Assembly (NCBI RefSeq): GCF_003590095.1
Contig: NC_039500.1
Coordinates: 1,550,001-1,614,000, forward strand
Length of the DNA stretch: 64,000 bases
Reading direction: 5' to 3'
DNA from: Trichoplusia ni
Lineage: Eukaryota > Arthropoda > Insecta > Lepidoptera > Noctuidae
Both the position numbers and the translations under genes were made by a program. The notes beneath the pieces are model-generated. The model saw only the letters and a list, made by a program, of their open reading frames with translations. It was not told the DNA's origin and made no database searches. Positions 1 through 14,100 of this stretch are shown here, one piece after another (positions within the stretch are counted from its first letter, which is position 1; the number at the start of each line of letters is the position of its first letter).

Positions 1-3000
1 GACTCACCTCAAAGGGCACCGCTATAAAAATTTCATGAAACGGCTGCAGGTGAAACGCGTATCTTTTTAATATCACCTCAATGTTGACACTACTCCCTCA
101 ATTCAGATAAGATACAAAATTTAACACTCATTAAAGGATATTCGACTTTACACCGATGCTTTTGAAGTTGAAAATGTAATATTTGGTGCGGTAGTCGTAG
201 TTTTTGTCATTATGTTGTAGGTATTCAGGAATGAAAGCGTGGCTCTTTTAACGGGATCGCAGCAATCGTTTTTAGCGCGATAATTGCGGATGAAGACCGA
301 CAGCCGCGTAATTTTGTAATGTACTTTGATATTCAACGGATATTCTAGTTGAAAGAACGGTACGACTGGTTTTTTATGAATTTAAATCTGTTATTTCTGT
401 TTAAAAACAGAGTGTATACGTAATGGAGTTTTGTTAGCATATCAAAATATTCAGGTACGGAACCTGAATGCATTTGTTAATAATAAAGGTTTTTTTTTTA
501 TTGAAACAAATAATGAAGGTTTCGGATCGAGTCTGGATGAGGCTACCACAGGACCGTAGAAATTGGCACGAGAAAGGGAAGGCTTATACCGAGGAGTGGG
601 AGGATAAAGGCTGTGGATGATGATGATGAATGCATTTGTCAGGAATAATGAAGTAATGGCAAGTAATTAAATAGTTGTTTGCGTCTTTGTCATTATTCAG
701 ATGCTTTACCAATCTAGGTGCATGCATCCTAGTTTAAATTGCCTGCTGTTTCAACTTTATATCCTAATCAAACCGTTTCTAAACCAGAACCTATCTGATT
801 AAATGTCAACAATAACACAAAAACAAGGTTTACACAAGCGGACAGACCCCATTTTACTTACACATCATTATTTTAACGTCAACATTTGCCATTGAGTAAA
901 TCGTTAGTTCCTAACACTATTGACAAAATGGCGGGCTGTCATGTGTCAGTTATGACACTTGTTATTCACCAAAGAGCTCGACGTCGGACAGTAATCACAA
1001 GAAAAATAACTAGCAAGGCCAAGATTTACAAATAATGTTGTTTTGTGTCCATTTTGAGGTTAACCGAATGAACTACCTGCCGTTCTACTTGCTTACCTAT
1101 TCAGACCCGAGATTAATAAACAATTAATAAGAAACCTAACTCATGAAAAAATCAACAAAACACTGGAATATCCATGAACTTATTTATTTCTACCTTTTTA
1201 TGATTTCACCAATTTAAATATTTTACAGCCAACTGCACTTTATGGAAGCATTGAGAAGGGAGTTACCCTAGTAAAGATTTTCCAGCCATGTTATTGCGTA
1301 ATAATTTCACGTCATCACAAAAATATTAAGCATAACTTACATAACAAGTCATGACAGAGAAAAAAATCTAAAGAAAATATTTGCTTGCGTACGTAATTAA
1401 TTATTACAGGGGAATATTTTTTTTTCAAACTTATCACAATCTGTGCAACACTAAGGAGGGTTGGAAAATAAAAAAGAAGATAAAATTTGAAAAGAGAACG
1501 ATAATTACGGAAGATTGCCGAAGAGGTAATAACGTGCTCACCCTCATGAATACTTTAAAATTGGAATCTTTCGTGTTAATTTTTTTAACGTGACTTGCAC
1601 AAATGTTGCACCTATTCTGTATTAGAAAATTGAATCATTAATCTTGTTGTGAATACATTAATTGATGAATTATATCAGAAAAAATAGAATTTGATGGATA
1701 AATAGAATGTAAGTCTATACTGACTGTCTATATGATTTGGAAATAATTCAGTTAACGTAATTTTATGCACGAGAGTAGGGGTTTTCTACCCCTACTATAT
1801 TACATGGATGTTATAGAAATATAATTAAATTTATATATTCATAGATAGCAATTATCGATAAAGAGTGTCACCTGATCGCTCGATCTTCTGCTTAGAGGAA
1901 GAAGTAATTGCCCAGCATTGGGTCAAGCCGGCTGATTTTATACCTACTGTTAGATATTTTTGAGTACATAGTTACAGACTACAAATTCTAACTTTGATTA
2001 CTTCATTAGCTATATCTGGATTATACAGGCACAGCTATCAGCAAAATTCATCGCAATTCCCCGCTGATTGGCTAATCCTTTCACTTTGAGTCCGTAAATC
2101 AATTTCTAACGAGTAGGCACTGAAATTAAGTAATGACAATGACGTCATCACCGTAATGGAAGGATAATAGGATTGGAAGCCGATGGATGGAGTCAGGAGC
2201 TATATGAGTGATGGGCACTTATTATGTTTGCAATTACTACAGATATCTACGTATTGAATAGAAACATCGACAGTTCTGAAAATTGGACATAATTATATGC
2301 AGCTATGCTATAACTATTTAAAGAGTGAGTGCAAGTGATTTAAAGTTTTTATAACACCCATAATTGGATACAAAAATTCCGTCAACATATTCAGATTTTA
2401 CGTTGGATTTAATAAATTAAATCAATGTTGGGTCTTAAAAGAGAATAATAGTGGGATACTATGCCTCCTATTGAGATAATTTAAAACAGTACACACACAT
2501 AAGTGTGTCTAGTTTCTGAGAGCATGAGCTTGTGGAATGATAAAAGAAAAACTCACACAAAAACATTCATCTTATGCCTTAAAGAGTTAAACCACCGCCC
2601 TTTAACCCACAAACTTAAAACAACACGAAGCAATTTTAACAAAGTAGAAAAAACTTGCAAAAAGCCATGTCATATTTTTGTGGTAGATCGCGCATGAAAA
2701 TCGATTTAACACTCGGTTGGTTTTACGACTAAATATGATAACCGGAAGAAGTGGCTCACTCAAGCTTGTATCATTACTTAACTTTAAGAAGCCCTAGCCA
2801 TTTCCCTTTTGTAAAAGGTTAGGCATTGAAGCAGAGTACCGCGATCAGTCGATTAAAAAAAACACTGATTTTGATATTGCCAGTAGGTAGGTAGGTATAA
2901 AGGTAGGTTATAGTCATCAACTTTAGTTGCAGTGAATCTGTTGTAAACATTTATAGAGACGATATTCGTAATATGATGAGCATGTTTTTTAATACTTTCA

Positions 3001-3504
3001 ACATTTTTTTTAAATAAAATAACGATTATCTTTATATTACCTAGCATTTGGCCTTAAATTAATAGATATAGGAAGATAATATTACATTCTTACATCAATT
3101 GAATGGTGTAGGTAATCAGACTGCATAATAGTAGCATATCTTTGGTAGGTATATTTTAAAAGAATAAAAAATTCTGGACGAATAAAATATATTTTTTCAA
3201 TTTTTTTTTATGTAAGGGGCTAAACTAACAGTGATTCCCGATACAAAAGGCGAAAGTATCGCTAACTTTTATAATTTACTTTTTGATGAGGAAAACGGTT
3301 TCAGTGTAGTGAAGCACAATTTTTTTATTAATGGCGTCACCATGGCTGTCGGTCACAGTAATTATAGATACATTTACTGTATGTAGGTTGTCTGGACTGA
3401 ATGACAGATGGTGAAATAACTCCCGATATTATAGTAATATTTAAATAAAACTCATTTATAATAACATAATTTTATTACACTAATATAACTTATAACACAA
3501 CAAT
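1..3504. other. Intergenic region, no confident gene
   Basis: AT-rich sequence with short open frames that carry no recognisable protein. At the extreme left, minus-strand bases 54-19 form a 36-nt open segment between an acceptor-like CAG and a GTGAGT donor. A second open minus-strand stretch covers about 345-148. They could be exons of a gene lying to the left, but I recognise neither peptide. One dispersed repeat copy lies at about 527-632. A 9-bp hairpin at 1774-1796 is weak. I see nothing else. Confidence 0.5.
527..632 (-). repeat. Dispersed lepidopteran repeat copy
   Basis: Read on the minus strand, this matches the same family as the plus-strand stretch at 36648-36785. Shared blocks include a CAT trinucleotide run, a 'cctcccac' block, a 'tcgtgccaat' block and a 'cctcatccaaactcga' block. 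Family identity is unknown to me. The repeat status rests on having two copies in this window in opposite orientation. Confidence 0.6.
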
Positions 3505-5819
3505 CTAATTGTCCCATTTCTTCGATACGTCTATGTATTCGCCGTCTGGTGACTCGTAGCTCTTGATCGGAGGCGTCGCGACGGGGCCTTTGATCTCATA
3601 AGGGATTAACTGCAGGTCCGGCTGTGGACGAAATAAACATCTATAGGTCTATATGGAATAGAAATACACTATGTTGCTTGTACATAAAGGCGAAGTTAGA
3701 TTAATGAATTACTACAATTCCTATTACTACTAATATTATTAACAGTCACAGAGGATATAAGAGTGATTCCGAGTCGACGGCCTAGGCTAAGAACATTGGA
3801 ATGACTGAGCTTTTTTAGCTATTAAATGTCAGTCATATTCCCACCTACCCTTAGACTGGGTTAAATTACTAATATGCAATATTATTTGATTACTAATAAC
3901 TAATACATACATATCAAAATAACAAGCGTTAACATTTCATACATAATTCAATATAACACAATAGCCCAGTGTTTGAGGTCACCAAGCCAGAACAACCGTG
4001 CGCGACGAGACAGTACGTCGCTCATAGGACAAGCTTTCATGTGATCCTTAAATGCTTGTCCTGAGCATGTCTCTGCATTTGACTTCAATGTTTGTGAAAC
4101 CCACGCGACAAAAAGATTATCTTTGTTCATAAAACAAACCAAATATCTTAATATAAGTTAAAAATACATAATTACCATAATAGCTTCATTGTATAAGTCC
4201 TCGGACTCTTCAAGCAGCTTGTCCAGTGCCCGGCGCTGTGCAGCCATGATCCTATCGATCTGCGCCACATTGCTGATGTACTCCTCGCGCTTGTACCGAG
4301 CCCAGTCCTTCTGTAAGAGCGCTCGCGCTTCTATGACTTCTGCTGTCAACTTGGGCTGCGGCCTCTTTCGTTTTCTATAAAAAGTACAAGACAAAAGTTT
4401 TGAATAATTTTTAAATGTTTGTAATTTATTCACTTTGATAACCATAAGTAATCTTAAGAAGTACAAAACTATTTATATTATTTTATTGTTATAAATGAGT
4501 CTGATGTGAATAATGACTTAGTAAAACCATGTTAGGAATATAATTTACTATAAAGGATTTATTTATTATTTTTTGCTTTAATATAAATAAATGGAAACAA
4601 GTTCACATTATAGCATTCTCCAGAAAAAACAATGCAAACAAGAGAAATCATTACCGTCACCATGTAACACAGATAGTTAGTTATTGTGTCATCTATTATT
4701 AGCCGTTCCGCATCAAGTATGTCATTTAACTCAAAATTAAACCATTTATCACTTACAAAAACCTAATTAAACTTACCAGTTATATACAGGTATTTCTCTT
4801 GCTTATAAGCAGGTTTTCTATGTGAACTGTTTATGCAATTAATGTCAAACAAAAAAAGGTTCGTTAAAACAATAGAAAAGTAGATTTTGTTTAGTAGTTT
4901 GAGTGATTTGTCCATATTGTATATGGAATGGTGTGCCAGGAAGTAATAATGCTTTATATAATGTATCTACACACTTTAATTAATGATAAGGTTACCTTAC
5001 AATAAAGGCTTTTCTAACAAATCTTCACAGAGAGCCTGAGTTTTGCAATGTTTTATAGGTCTAGATATATAACCGAAATAAAGCCCTTACTATTAATAAG
5101 AAACACGAACCCTTACCCAAAGTTATCGAGCAAGTCCAAAGGCACCTCCAACTCATCAATTGGTTTCAACTGCCGGGCGTTCTTCTCCAACCTTCTGATT
5201 TGTTTCTCCAGCTTCTTACGACGTCTCTCTTCACGGGCCTTCACGATCTGCGGATCAATCTTTTTCTTTTTTTTCATTGGCTCTGCACTGGAAAAGTTAA
5301 GAGAAATATTTTATAGTGGTTGACTGTAATGTAAATCTATAGCTCACTAGGTAACATTTATTATTTAATTTTTATAAAGGTAGTAGGTATATATATAATA
5401 AAGTTTAGTTAGTTCCTATTTCAAGTAGGCCTTAGCAGACATGAATAAAATAATAAAATATTACTAACAATGTTAATGTTCGTTCCAGAGCAATAGACAG
5501 TAATAGCACTAAATAGGCAAATAAGCTTTTGACATGGATAAATATAGTACGAAGTTATGTAAAATTGGTATGGATTGTAAACATTCGTATTGTTTACACT
5601 TACCACAGTTGGTCTGTCGTTTTGAACTGAACCGCTGGTGTTGTAGTAATATTACGGATCCTTATTGGTATTCTTGAAGGCGGACGTAAAGCTAATCTGA
5701 AAAATTCATTAATATTTTGTGTTTTTACTTTATAACAATTTAGAGGTTATGTTGATGTAAAGAGTTAAAAATGTATTTACACACCTAGAAAACTGCCTTA
5801 ATAAGGACAAGTTCATCAT
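3505..5819 (-). CDS. mRpL40: Mitochondrial ribosomal protein L40
   Basis: A protein of the large mitoribosomal subunit. Five exons on the minus strand: 5819-5785, 5696-5604, 5287-5117, 4374-4176 and 3621-3505. They give 204 residues, and all junctions are GT-AG and in frame. The N-terminus (MMNLSLLRQFSRLALR, then several Arg and no acids) looks like a mitochondrial targeting peptide. The family core follows: CAEPMKKKKKIDPQIVKARE, the basic helix RRKKLEKQIRRLEKNARQLK, then PIDELEVP, and near the C-terminus IPYEIKGPVATPPIKSY. These segments match the L40 family as I know it from human and fly. Human MRPL40 is about 206 residues, so the length fits. The last intron holds a SINE. The 5' end faces the GPCR across about 2.3 kb. 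Confidence 0.93.
3955..4128 (+). mobile_element. Degraded tRNA-derived SINE copy (HaSE-like)
   Basis: Lies in the last intron of mRpL40, antisense to the gene. Its 3' half carries the blocks 'aaatgcttgtcctgag', 'tcaatgtttgtgaaaccc' and 'cgacaaaaagatta'. These recur in the better-preserved copies at 12060, 24215 and 33265. The tRNA-like head is not clear here. The HaSE family name is from memory of Helicoverpa SINEs. Confidence 0.55.
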
Positions 5820-8160
5820 GGTTTAAATCTAATATACACACTATCTAAAATTAAAAGTAGAAAATAAGTAATAAATACACCAAAGTACTATTTTAGTGAA
5901 AGTTCCGTTACGTTCTACGGTATGAAGTGTCATTAACGATGTTCATGAATTACATAACATTAAAAAAGAAGAAAGTGACTATTAAGAATTTTCGACAACT
6001 TTTTTGCCAAAATAATAATGTTTTGAATAGTAATTCAAAATCAATTTCAATAGTAATTAAGGTTTTTGTCTTGTCTTTTGAGTTACGTAGAATGAAACGA
6101 GCGCAACGTTCCGTTTTATTGTAATAACATTTCTTGTTTTATCTCTTATTTCTATCTTAAAAAAATAGCATTTGAATTCGACAAAATTAAATGTTATGAT
6201 TAGTTAGAAGTAGCGTTACGGTTAATATTCTATAGATTTTCTTTAATAAATAAGCCAACTTGAAAATTTAGCATTTTCCTTATGCTCCTGCTGCAATGCT
6301 GATCCTAGTCCTTACTTGATTGGAATAAAAACTTTTGATGTTAGTTTAAGAGTTATCTGTACATATTCAATAAAATGTCTAAAGTTTACTTAAGACTTCG
6401 ATATCCAACAAACCTCTTGAGGTGATTCCACACACCCGCTGCATCAGCATTGCGTCATCGCAGCTTTCCGAAATTTATGTGTGATTGATTACCTTGCTGT
6501 CGCTTCGTCCTTCTACGTTACCCGTTTTGAAGCATTGGGACGCCATCCGGATCCGCGGTTTTAGAGCATCGTGTGACATGGCCTTTGGGCTTTGGATCTA
6601 TGTAGATCGGCAGAGCGTCTGAGTGACCACACCCTAAGGCGTAGCGCACACAAAATAAAATGTTTATCCTGCTTTTGCATGATTCTCATAATTGGCCTGA
6701 TAACACGTTATAGGTACCTAAAGTACCTTCCATTCGGCCATTCGAACACTTAAACTATGTTCGAAGTAAAGTTTGATTTAGGTATTTAATAAATACTTTC
6801 GCAAGGTTTTTTTTTTCATTTCGCGCTTTTCCACTGACTATACAAAATGTTTCCCATTCTATTTAAAATAATTATTCGCGAATCTCAAAAAAGAAGTTCT
6901 GCTGCCAGTAACGAGTGGAATCGAACATCCTTGATCCTTCACAACAAGGACTAGTCCCCTGTTTAGCCATTGACCGTAATTACATAGATATCAATAACTC
7001 CTTGATAAATGCTATTTATATGTATAGATTAGTATGTAATGCCTCTAAGCTCGCATGAATTACCTTTTTGTGCGAAGTCACGATAGACTTTTTTCATAAC
7101 GGCGGTTGGGATTCAGTCATGATGTAATTCGCATTCTGTTTATTTCCTTTACTATGATTAAAAAAAAAATGTTACTTAGATCTAATCCAATTGTTCAAGT
7201 GTCTGGGCCGTATTATCTGTTTCAGTTGTGGAAAAAAGATGCCACTCTACTCCGTGCACTTATTTAGAATTCCATCTTGCGTCTACAATCTTGCGGCAAC
7301 AGTCATATTTTGAGTCAGTTTATCAGATGTAGTAGGGTCCCTTATATCCCCGCACTACAGTACTATTGTCACCACCAAGGCCGCTATTAACGCTCTATAA
7401 AAATAAAAATAGAAAAAAGATTATTCATATTCATGACAACGCCAGATATTCTCCATTAAATGATAACAAACTTTTCTATTGAAATCACCCAAATAAAAAC
7501 AACCAGATCATCACCTATTCTTATATTATAAAAAGGCATTCAATGCGATTACGAAACTGATGTTTGGATAAAATCCAATTGACTTTAGCCAACTTTGGAG
7601 TCCACTAATAACTGCCTGAAATACTTGTCCATTGTCAAAAACATCCTTATTGGAGGAATTTGTATTCAAAGCGACGAGCTAAGCGTTTGTTACGATCTTA
7701 ATTGGCAATAATGTGTACTTAGAAATAAAACGAAAACGGTTCCGTATGCTTTAATGCTAGTAAACAAGAGAGAGATACGTCTGACATAGATCAAACGGGA
7801 AATGTTTTTGTCACAAGTCATAAATTAAATTAACAAAAAAAACTTGAATAACTACTTGACTTGAAGCATCGGAAACCAGTTAATCAAAATTAAATAAAAA
7901 GTACATAGACATTACGAGAAGCTGTCGCTCATACCTATACCTACGTGTAAGCATATTTACCGAAATCGCGTGACCGCGGACATTTCTAAGGAACCTCAAA
8001 ACATGTAAATCATCTCATTATAATAATATACCTACAAAATACAGAAAACTCATCCTCTGATGTCGTATGTGCCATCATTCTTCACCGACCACCGACGGCA
8101 TTGACATGTGCTCGTGAACAACACATATTTATTTTATTCGTTACCAAATGCGTCGCGAAA
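5820..8160. other. Intergenic region between mRpL40 and the GPCR
   Basis: It should contain the divergent 5' flanks of mRpL40 (left) and the receptor (right). A moderately GC-rich stretch at about 6420-6650 has no long reading frame. A block at about 6905-6970 contains a B-box-like 'ggaatcgaac' in reverse and may be an old tRNA-derived repeat. No other gene is supported. Confidence 0.5.
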
Positions 8161-11100
8161 ATGGAATCGAATACAACGGACTTTAGATCGAACGTTACTT
8201 TAGACGAAGTGATAGATTTCTTTAACTTGAATATATCAAATGTGAATCAAAGTGAAGTGACTCAGATACATTTGTTCGACTTGTACGAAGCTTATCGTAC
8301 GATTGAGAAGGAACAGTTGATGGTGTACAAGTCCGTGGCTTACATCATTGGAACTCTCATCATATTGAGCAACTTAACTGTTGTCATATCCAGTGGATTG
8401 ATTCTCAGAAAAGGTAAATTTATTGCTTTGTATTGTTTTCGACATCACTGACTTTTATGATACTACAAATAAGTTTCATTAGATAGCTATTAGACATTAA
8501 TTAACTGTATACTATAACTAAGACTGTAGTTTAGACAGACTCAGATAAGACTTGTTAATTAATGTCCCCGTATTAGATTAAAAGGGCATTCTAATTTTCT
8601 AGGTTCAGAGTTCAAAACAAATTTGAGTCTTTTAAGATATCCAAAACACATAACGTAAAACGCGTACCTATTTTGCGAATTCGACTTGTACCATATTTGT
8701 ACTACCACCCACGGCACCCACTCAGCTACATTCCTCTTTAAAACTGCAATATTAAAGTAACAACATAATCTTACATCCCCGGAACTTTCTGAATGTCAAA
8801 TTCCTTCGTCTAAATAGTTCAGTAAATTAAAAAACTTTTAAAAGGAATCCAAACTTTCCTTAGGCATACACGTAAGTTGTCAAATACCACTTATCATCAT
8901 TACATTGTTATGTAAATCAGCGGTATGTCTATTGTTTATTTAATACAAAGAAGTAGTTCATCAGTTTGTGCCATTGACAACAAGCAAGACAGTTAAGTGA
9001 GTAGAAGAATCTAATCCTAGATCCTCCAATGAATTAGATAATTACCTACCTCTTCGTCCTCTTTCTCCCTAACACCTCACAGTATACATCACTGATCCCG
9101 TTAATCTAGAAGTAAAGTAGTAGGTACCTTACCGGGAACTTTTTTGGTCAGGAATATCCTGAAATATTCCGATGTGTGCTCTGCATAGTTTGAAGAGATC
9201 TTTCTCTAAGCAAGATCTATCTAGGTACAAAAGTAGTAAAAAAGAAATCCATATTGCATTTAAACAACAAACGAAATACTTTACCTAGTTTAAAGGTATA
9301 CTTTAAAGGTAGGTAACTTTTTTTAAGATGGCGTCTTGTCATAAGATTAGTACTCAACGATGGCGATAATTACCCGGACAAACAGACCTACCCAGTGATC
9401 TTACAGCTCATTGCTAAGGAATTCGTATTTTCCAAACGTGCTTTGTTAATTTATTTAAAAGGTTGCCATTAAGTATTGTCAATTTGCTTCTGGTTTTGGT
9501 ACTGATAGTTCAAATCTTAACATACCAACTCTGTTTTTGTTTTCATTCTGGTTATTTGACTAGAGATTGTACACAGTTCATTTTTTAAATCAGAACTTTT
9601 CGTAGTTTAACCTTTAAGTAGGTAATGCAACCACGTAAAAAAAACATGCAACACTTGAAATGAAAACACTGCACAAAATCGATAACAGCTGTTAATATTA
9701 TTTACCCCTTAAAACGCAAAATCTCCCTAGACATTCTTAATTCGCAATTTTCTATCGTAATTAGCTAAATATATTAGCCTGAATAAGTGTGTGTAGTCTC
9801 GTATCGGTTTTCTGAAAAAATATAATTTGTTTAGTGTTGTTTAGTGAACTAACAATGTCATGAATGTTGACTGTAGATTCAGCTTGACAATCGTGACCAC
9901 GAATTGTGTAGAGGCAAACCGGAGCACAATGTTACAATCAAAACCCGTTACTGGCAAATGATCAATGATCTTACTCAGTACTTTATTTGCTGTTACGATG
10001 TACCTTTGAGTAAAAGGTCTAATATTGTTAGTAAGGCCCGGGAATAGCGGCAATTAGCAGAAGTTGCTCATGAGTCGCCAAGTTGTGTCAGCTCCGGTTG
10101 AGTATGTAATTAGTCGGGCGATCCCGATAAATTTGCGTGTGTGAAGCGTAAACAAATAATGATAAATCTGCGTCCCGAAAGTTATTACTATGATAACGTA
10201 AGATATTTTTACTTGATCTACTACAATAATAAATACAAACCATTTCTATCTTTCAATAGTACAGGAGCAATAAATAAATGGCAATTGGATTAAATTTTAA
10301 ACTATTCCAAATAATTCCAATTCTATAAAAATGTTTAGAATAAAACGAATGGTGCCAATTTAATCCGACTTCCATTCATTTATAACCTGAGCCCCAATTT
10401 TGGTATTTACAATGGCCGATTGTAAATAGCAAAATTGGGGCCCAAGTTCCCATAGTTCACATAAGAAGGATGGTGATCACTTCATTCCAAATCTATCGCA
10501 TATACCTACGAAACTAGCTAATGAAGTCTATCGAAATATTGCTCTGAAACATGAAACGTATCTACTGAAGCGGCGTTGTACGTAGTTCGTATAGATTACG
10601 TCACTGAAACGTAGAGCCTTTTCAGAGGCCTGCCAATTACCACCTAATGATGACACATTGAAAAACTAAACATCACAGAAATTCATATGAAATGTCGCTA
10701 CTAAAAATATCAGTTTTTAGCAGTCCTTAGTTGCCTGGGGAAAACCTTTAGGCTGCCTCGACCTTGGGAAGAGCAAAGGTGGCAAAATTCCTTTCTTGAT
10801 CCTTCTGTGACATTGTGATTCGGGCAGGCAGTTGAATGGGCCCGGGATTTCATCGGTATGAGTTTGACATATTCCCATGCCGTGACGTCGAAGGAAGTAG
10901 AACCGGTTAGTCATTAGCGGTTCAACTAAAAAAAGTGAACATAAAAAGGAATTGTTAATAGTAAATCACAAAGAAATTTATAGAAAAGGCAATAAGCATG
11001 TGGACACTGTTTAGTTCGGCATTAGTTTGGCCAAACTTGGATGCTTCAAATTGATATTTGTCTTTAGTATTCAATAAAATAACAAATACGACAAATTTGT

Positions 11101-14100
11101 ATTTCAATAAAATAAAAATAAAAAACATAACACACTTACGTAGATGGAAAACGTGTTGATAACATTACGCAATAATTGTACACTCCTATTATAGGCATAA
11201 GTATTATTTGTATCTATAGATCAAACTGACTGCTTAATTTTATATTGATGACTCATGGAATACACTTTCTGCTGTTCTTTAAAACCACGTTTGTTTAAGT
11301 TATTTTTTTTTTCTTTAGGAATACTTAAATAGTTTTGTGTTCTTAGGTATATTTGACCAAAATCGATCGAGCCTTATCAAAATGGCGGCGAAGTATTTTT
11401 TCTTAAACTCCCTTTGTATGGGTATGAAATGAAAGGGCTCGAGAAGTAGAACACTATTATCTATGGCATGTTTCAAATCGGAAGTGCTGCAAATGTAAAC
11501 TAAGTGCACCTAAAAGCTGAAATAGTTACTTTAAGGGTTAAGCTTGTGCTCCACAGTCAGTAAGGCTGTCTGTCCATAACATTGCTCTTACAGTCACCAG
11601 AGTAAAAATTTAACAGATGATGTGATTTATAACTGATTGTCTGTCCGTTGCTCCTACAGTCACCAGAGTAAAAATTTCACAGATGATATGATTTACATTG
11701 CCGGTAAAACGAAAAGTAATAAAAATCCAAATCGAGGTTAAGCAACGGTTAGTACAGTCCTTATGACAGGTGACTATTTGAAACCTTATTTTTCTTTAGC
11801 CTACTTGCAGCGAACGTCACCCAAAACAACCAGTTAGAAACAACTTAACGGAACTTACTGTGACATCACTTGTCTGTTAGTTCGCCTTAGTAATCCCATT
11901 AAAAGGGTAAACATATGTTAGCTAAACTAATTTCATAAAATTTCTGAAAAGTCGTGTGACACAAAATGCTCTGTTAAACGGTTGATAAATACTGAATTTG
12001 TCACAATGTAACGTGTATTATCGTGCTTGTCATTTGTGTTCAATCAATCAATGCTAATTAACTGCACGGATAGCCGAGTAGTTGAGATAGCCACGCCAAA
12101 CGTACTGAGCGCAACATGTCGCGGATTCGATCCCCGCGTAGGACATGCATTTGTGTGGTCGTCGAATACTCTGAGTCTGGGTATCATTGTGTGTTTGAAT
12201 GTTTATGAACCGCGGCACAAGGATACCTTACTGAGGGATTTTTTAATAAAAGATAAAAGAAAACAAATCCTTGTCCTAATAATCAACGCTAATTGCTAAC
12301 AGATAGGAACCTTGTCGCATTAACGTCAACAACGTCATCTTGTCCTAAATGTTTTGTCAATTTACGTCTTTATAAAATGGCAGCCAGGTCTGTAAGAAAA
12401 TGGCGGACATTATATGCAGGAAGACCAAAGGGACTTGTTACTTGAAATTATACTAACAAATATTAGGTATATTACAATTGATCAACACAAAGTTAAATTG
12501 TAACCACTATTATAGACAGTCGATAAAGTTTATTTGTATAACTGCGGTTAAGACGCCATACGCCAAAAAACTGAAAACAAAAACAAATAATGCGCAATCA
12601 TTACGTAGAGCACCATTCATATGTGGTAAATTCCGAATGAGCATAATGTAGAAGTTAATAGATTTGTTTTTATTGAATCATAATAACATAGTTAATATCG
12701 CGGAAAAGTATTTTTTACTATGTATCAATTACATATTGAGCCCGCAAAATTATATCCTCAAAGAAATACTCTGGCATACAGCGCCGAAATTTAAATTAAC
12801 TTCATTCTGATTGATTGAGCCTATCGAGGTGAACTGCTAGATACAAACTCCTCCAAGTTGCACCACAACACCCGGACCTACACCTGTTCGGTACTTCCAG
12901 TCCGAGCTAGCTACCTTTTTTAGATCATCAGTCCACCAGGTTAGGTTTTGAATAAATTAAGGAGTTTTATTGAACATTTCTTTGATCTCCATTATTTGTC
13001 TTGCGGAATCAAACTTCTTGGTATTTCACCTGTCTCTTTGCTTGCAATCAAATCTCGCAACTTAAATTAGACTCATTTCCTGGTTGCTGATTGACGTACA
13101 ATTTTGCATGCTCACGTATATTACGCGACAATGCAATTTGATGACGAAATTCCGTAACATCACTGTAGTTACCATCTTTGCTTCAAGTTAGTTTTGTTTT
13201 ACCGTTCAAAATCAAAATGCCATTCCCGTGGAGAACAGAAAAGAATTTCCATATAAATACGAGTACCTTTTGAAATATAGAATCGATACAAGATTCATCA
13301 TTGGCCTAGCCTTTTCCCAACTATGTTGGGGTCGGCTACCAGTCCCACCGGTTTCAGCTAAGTACCAGTGTTTTACAAAGAGCGACTGCCTATCTGACTT
13401 CCTTAACCCAGTTACCTGGGCAACACGATACCCCTTGGTTAGACTGGCTGTCAGACTTTTTCAAGCTTCTGACTACCTGTAACGAATTGATACAAGATTG
13501 TCAAGCTTTATCAGCCTTTTTGAAAGCTTTATCAAGTAATCTAGGAAGATATTCAAGAGTTTATTCGCATACCGATAATCGTTGGTAAGCGACTCTCGCA
13601 TAGCAATCGTACCGGTAATTACAAGGTTTAAAACTGTGTTGTCTTTTCTTACAGGTCAACAACCCAAGAGTACGTACCTTTTACTGGGAAATGTGTCTCT
13701 TGCTGACACCATCGTTGGGATGTCTCTCATTTTCGGAGTGACAGTGGATAACTCTGTGAGTTCCAACCCCCTGTGTATCTTTCAAATAGGTAAGCTTTAT
13801 ATAAGTTACAAGTCAACATTATTTCCAATCATAATAAGCATTTTTTGTTGTCCAAATATGCATAAGATAAAGACACCAAAATTATTTTTTCTATTTGACA
13901 TCATTCAATTGTTTTTCTTGCATAAACGAGCAATGTGCTTAAGAAAGCCACTTGTTTCAATTCCCATTCATTTTATTTATCGATTGTTAGGACAAATCTA
14001 GCTGTCATGTGACGACATTTGAATAAAAAATCTTCCATATCCACAAATATTATATTTTCTTGCAAAAAAACAGTCTAACTATTAAGTTTTTTAATACTAG

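Larger units (their letters stand above)
8414..13654 (+). other. Large first intron of the GPCR
   Basis: 5.2 kb between the TM1 exon and the TM2 exon, with no coding sequence I can support. It holds a 23-bp hairpin (10391-10441), an imperfect palindrome (about 10265-10385), a short tandem duplication (11566-11700), a SINE with target-site duplication (12060-12280) and another dispersed repeat (13295-13482). An open minus-strand frame at 10914-10717 has no recognisable product. Confidence 0.7.

Noticed and set aside
1774..1796. AGTAGGGGT/ACCCCTACT hairpin
   Set aside because: Only 9 bp in an unannotated AT-rich stretch; expected by chance at this scale.
10717..10914. 65-codon minus-strand frame in GPCR intron 1
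   Set aside because: In an intron, no recognisable domain and probably part of an unclassified repeat.
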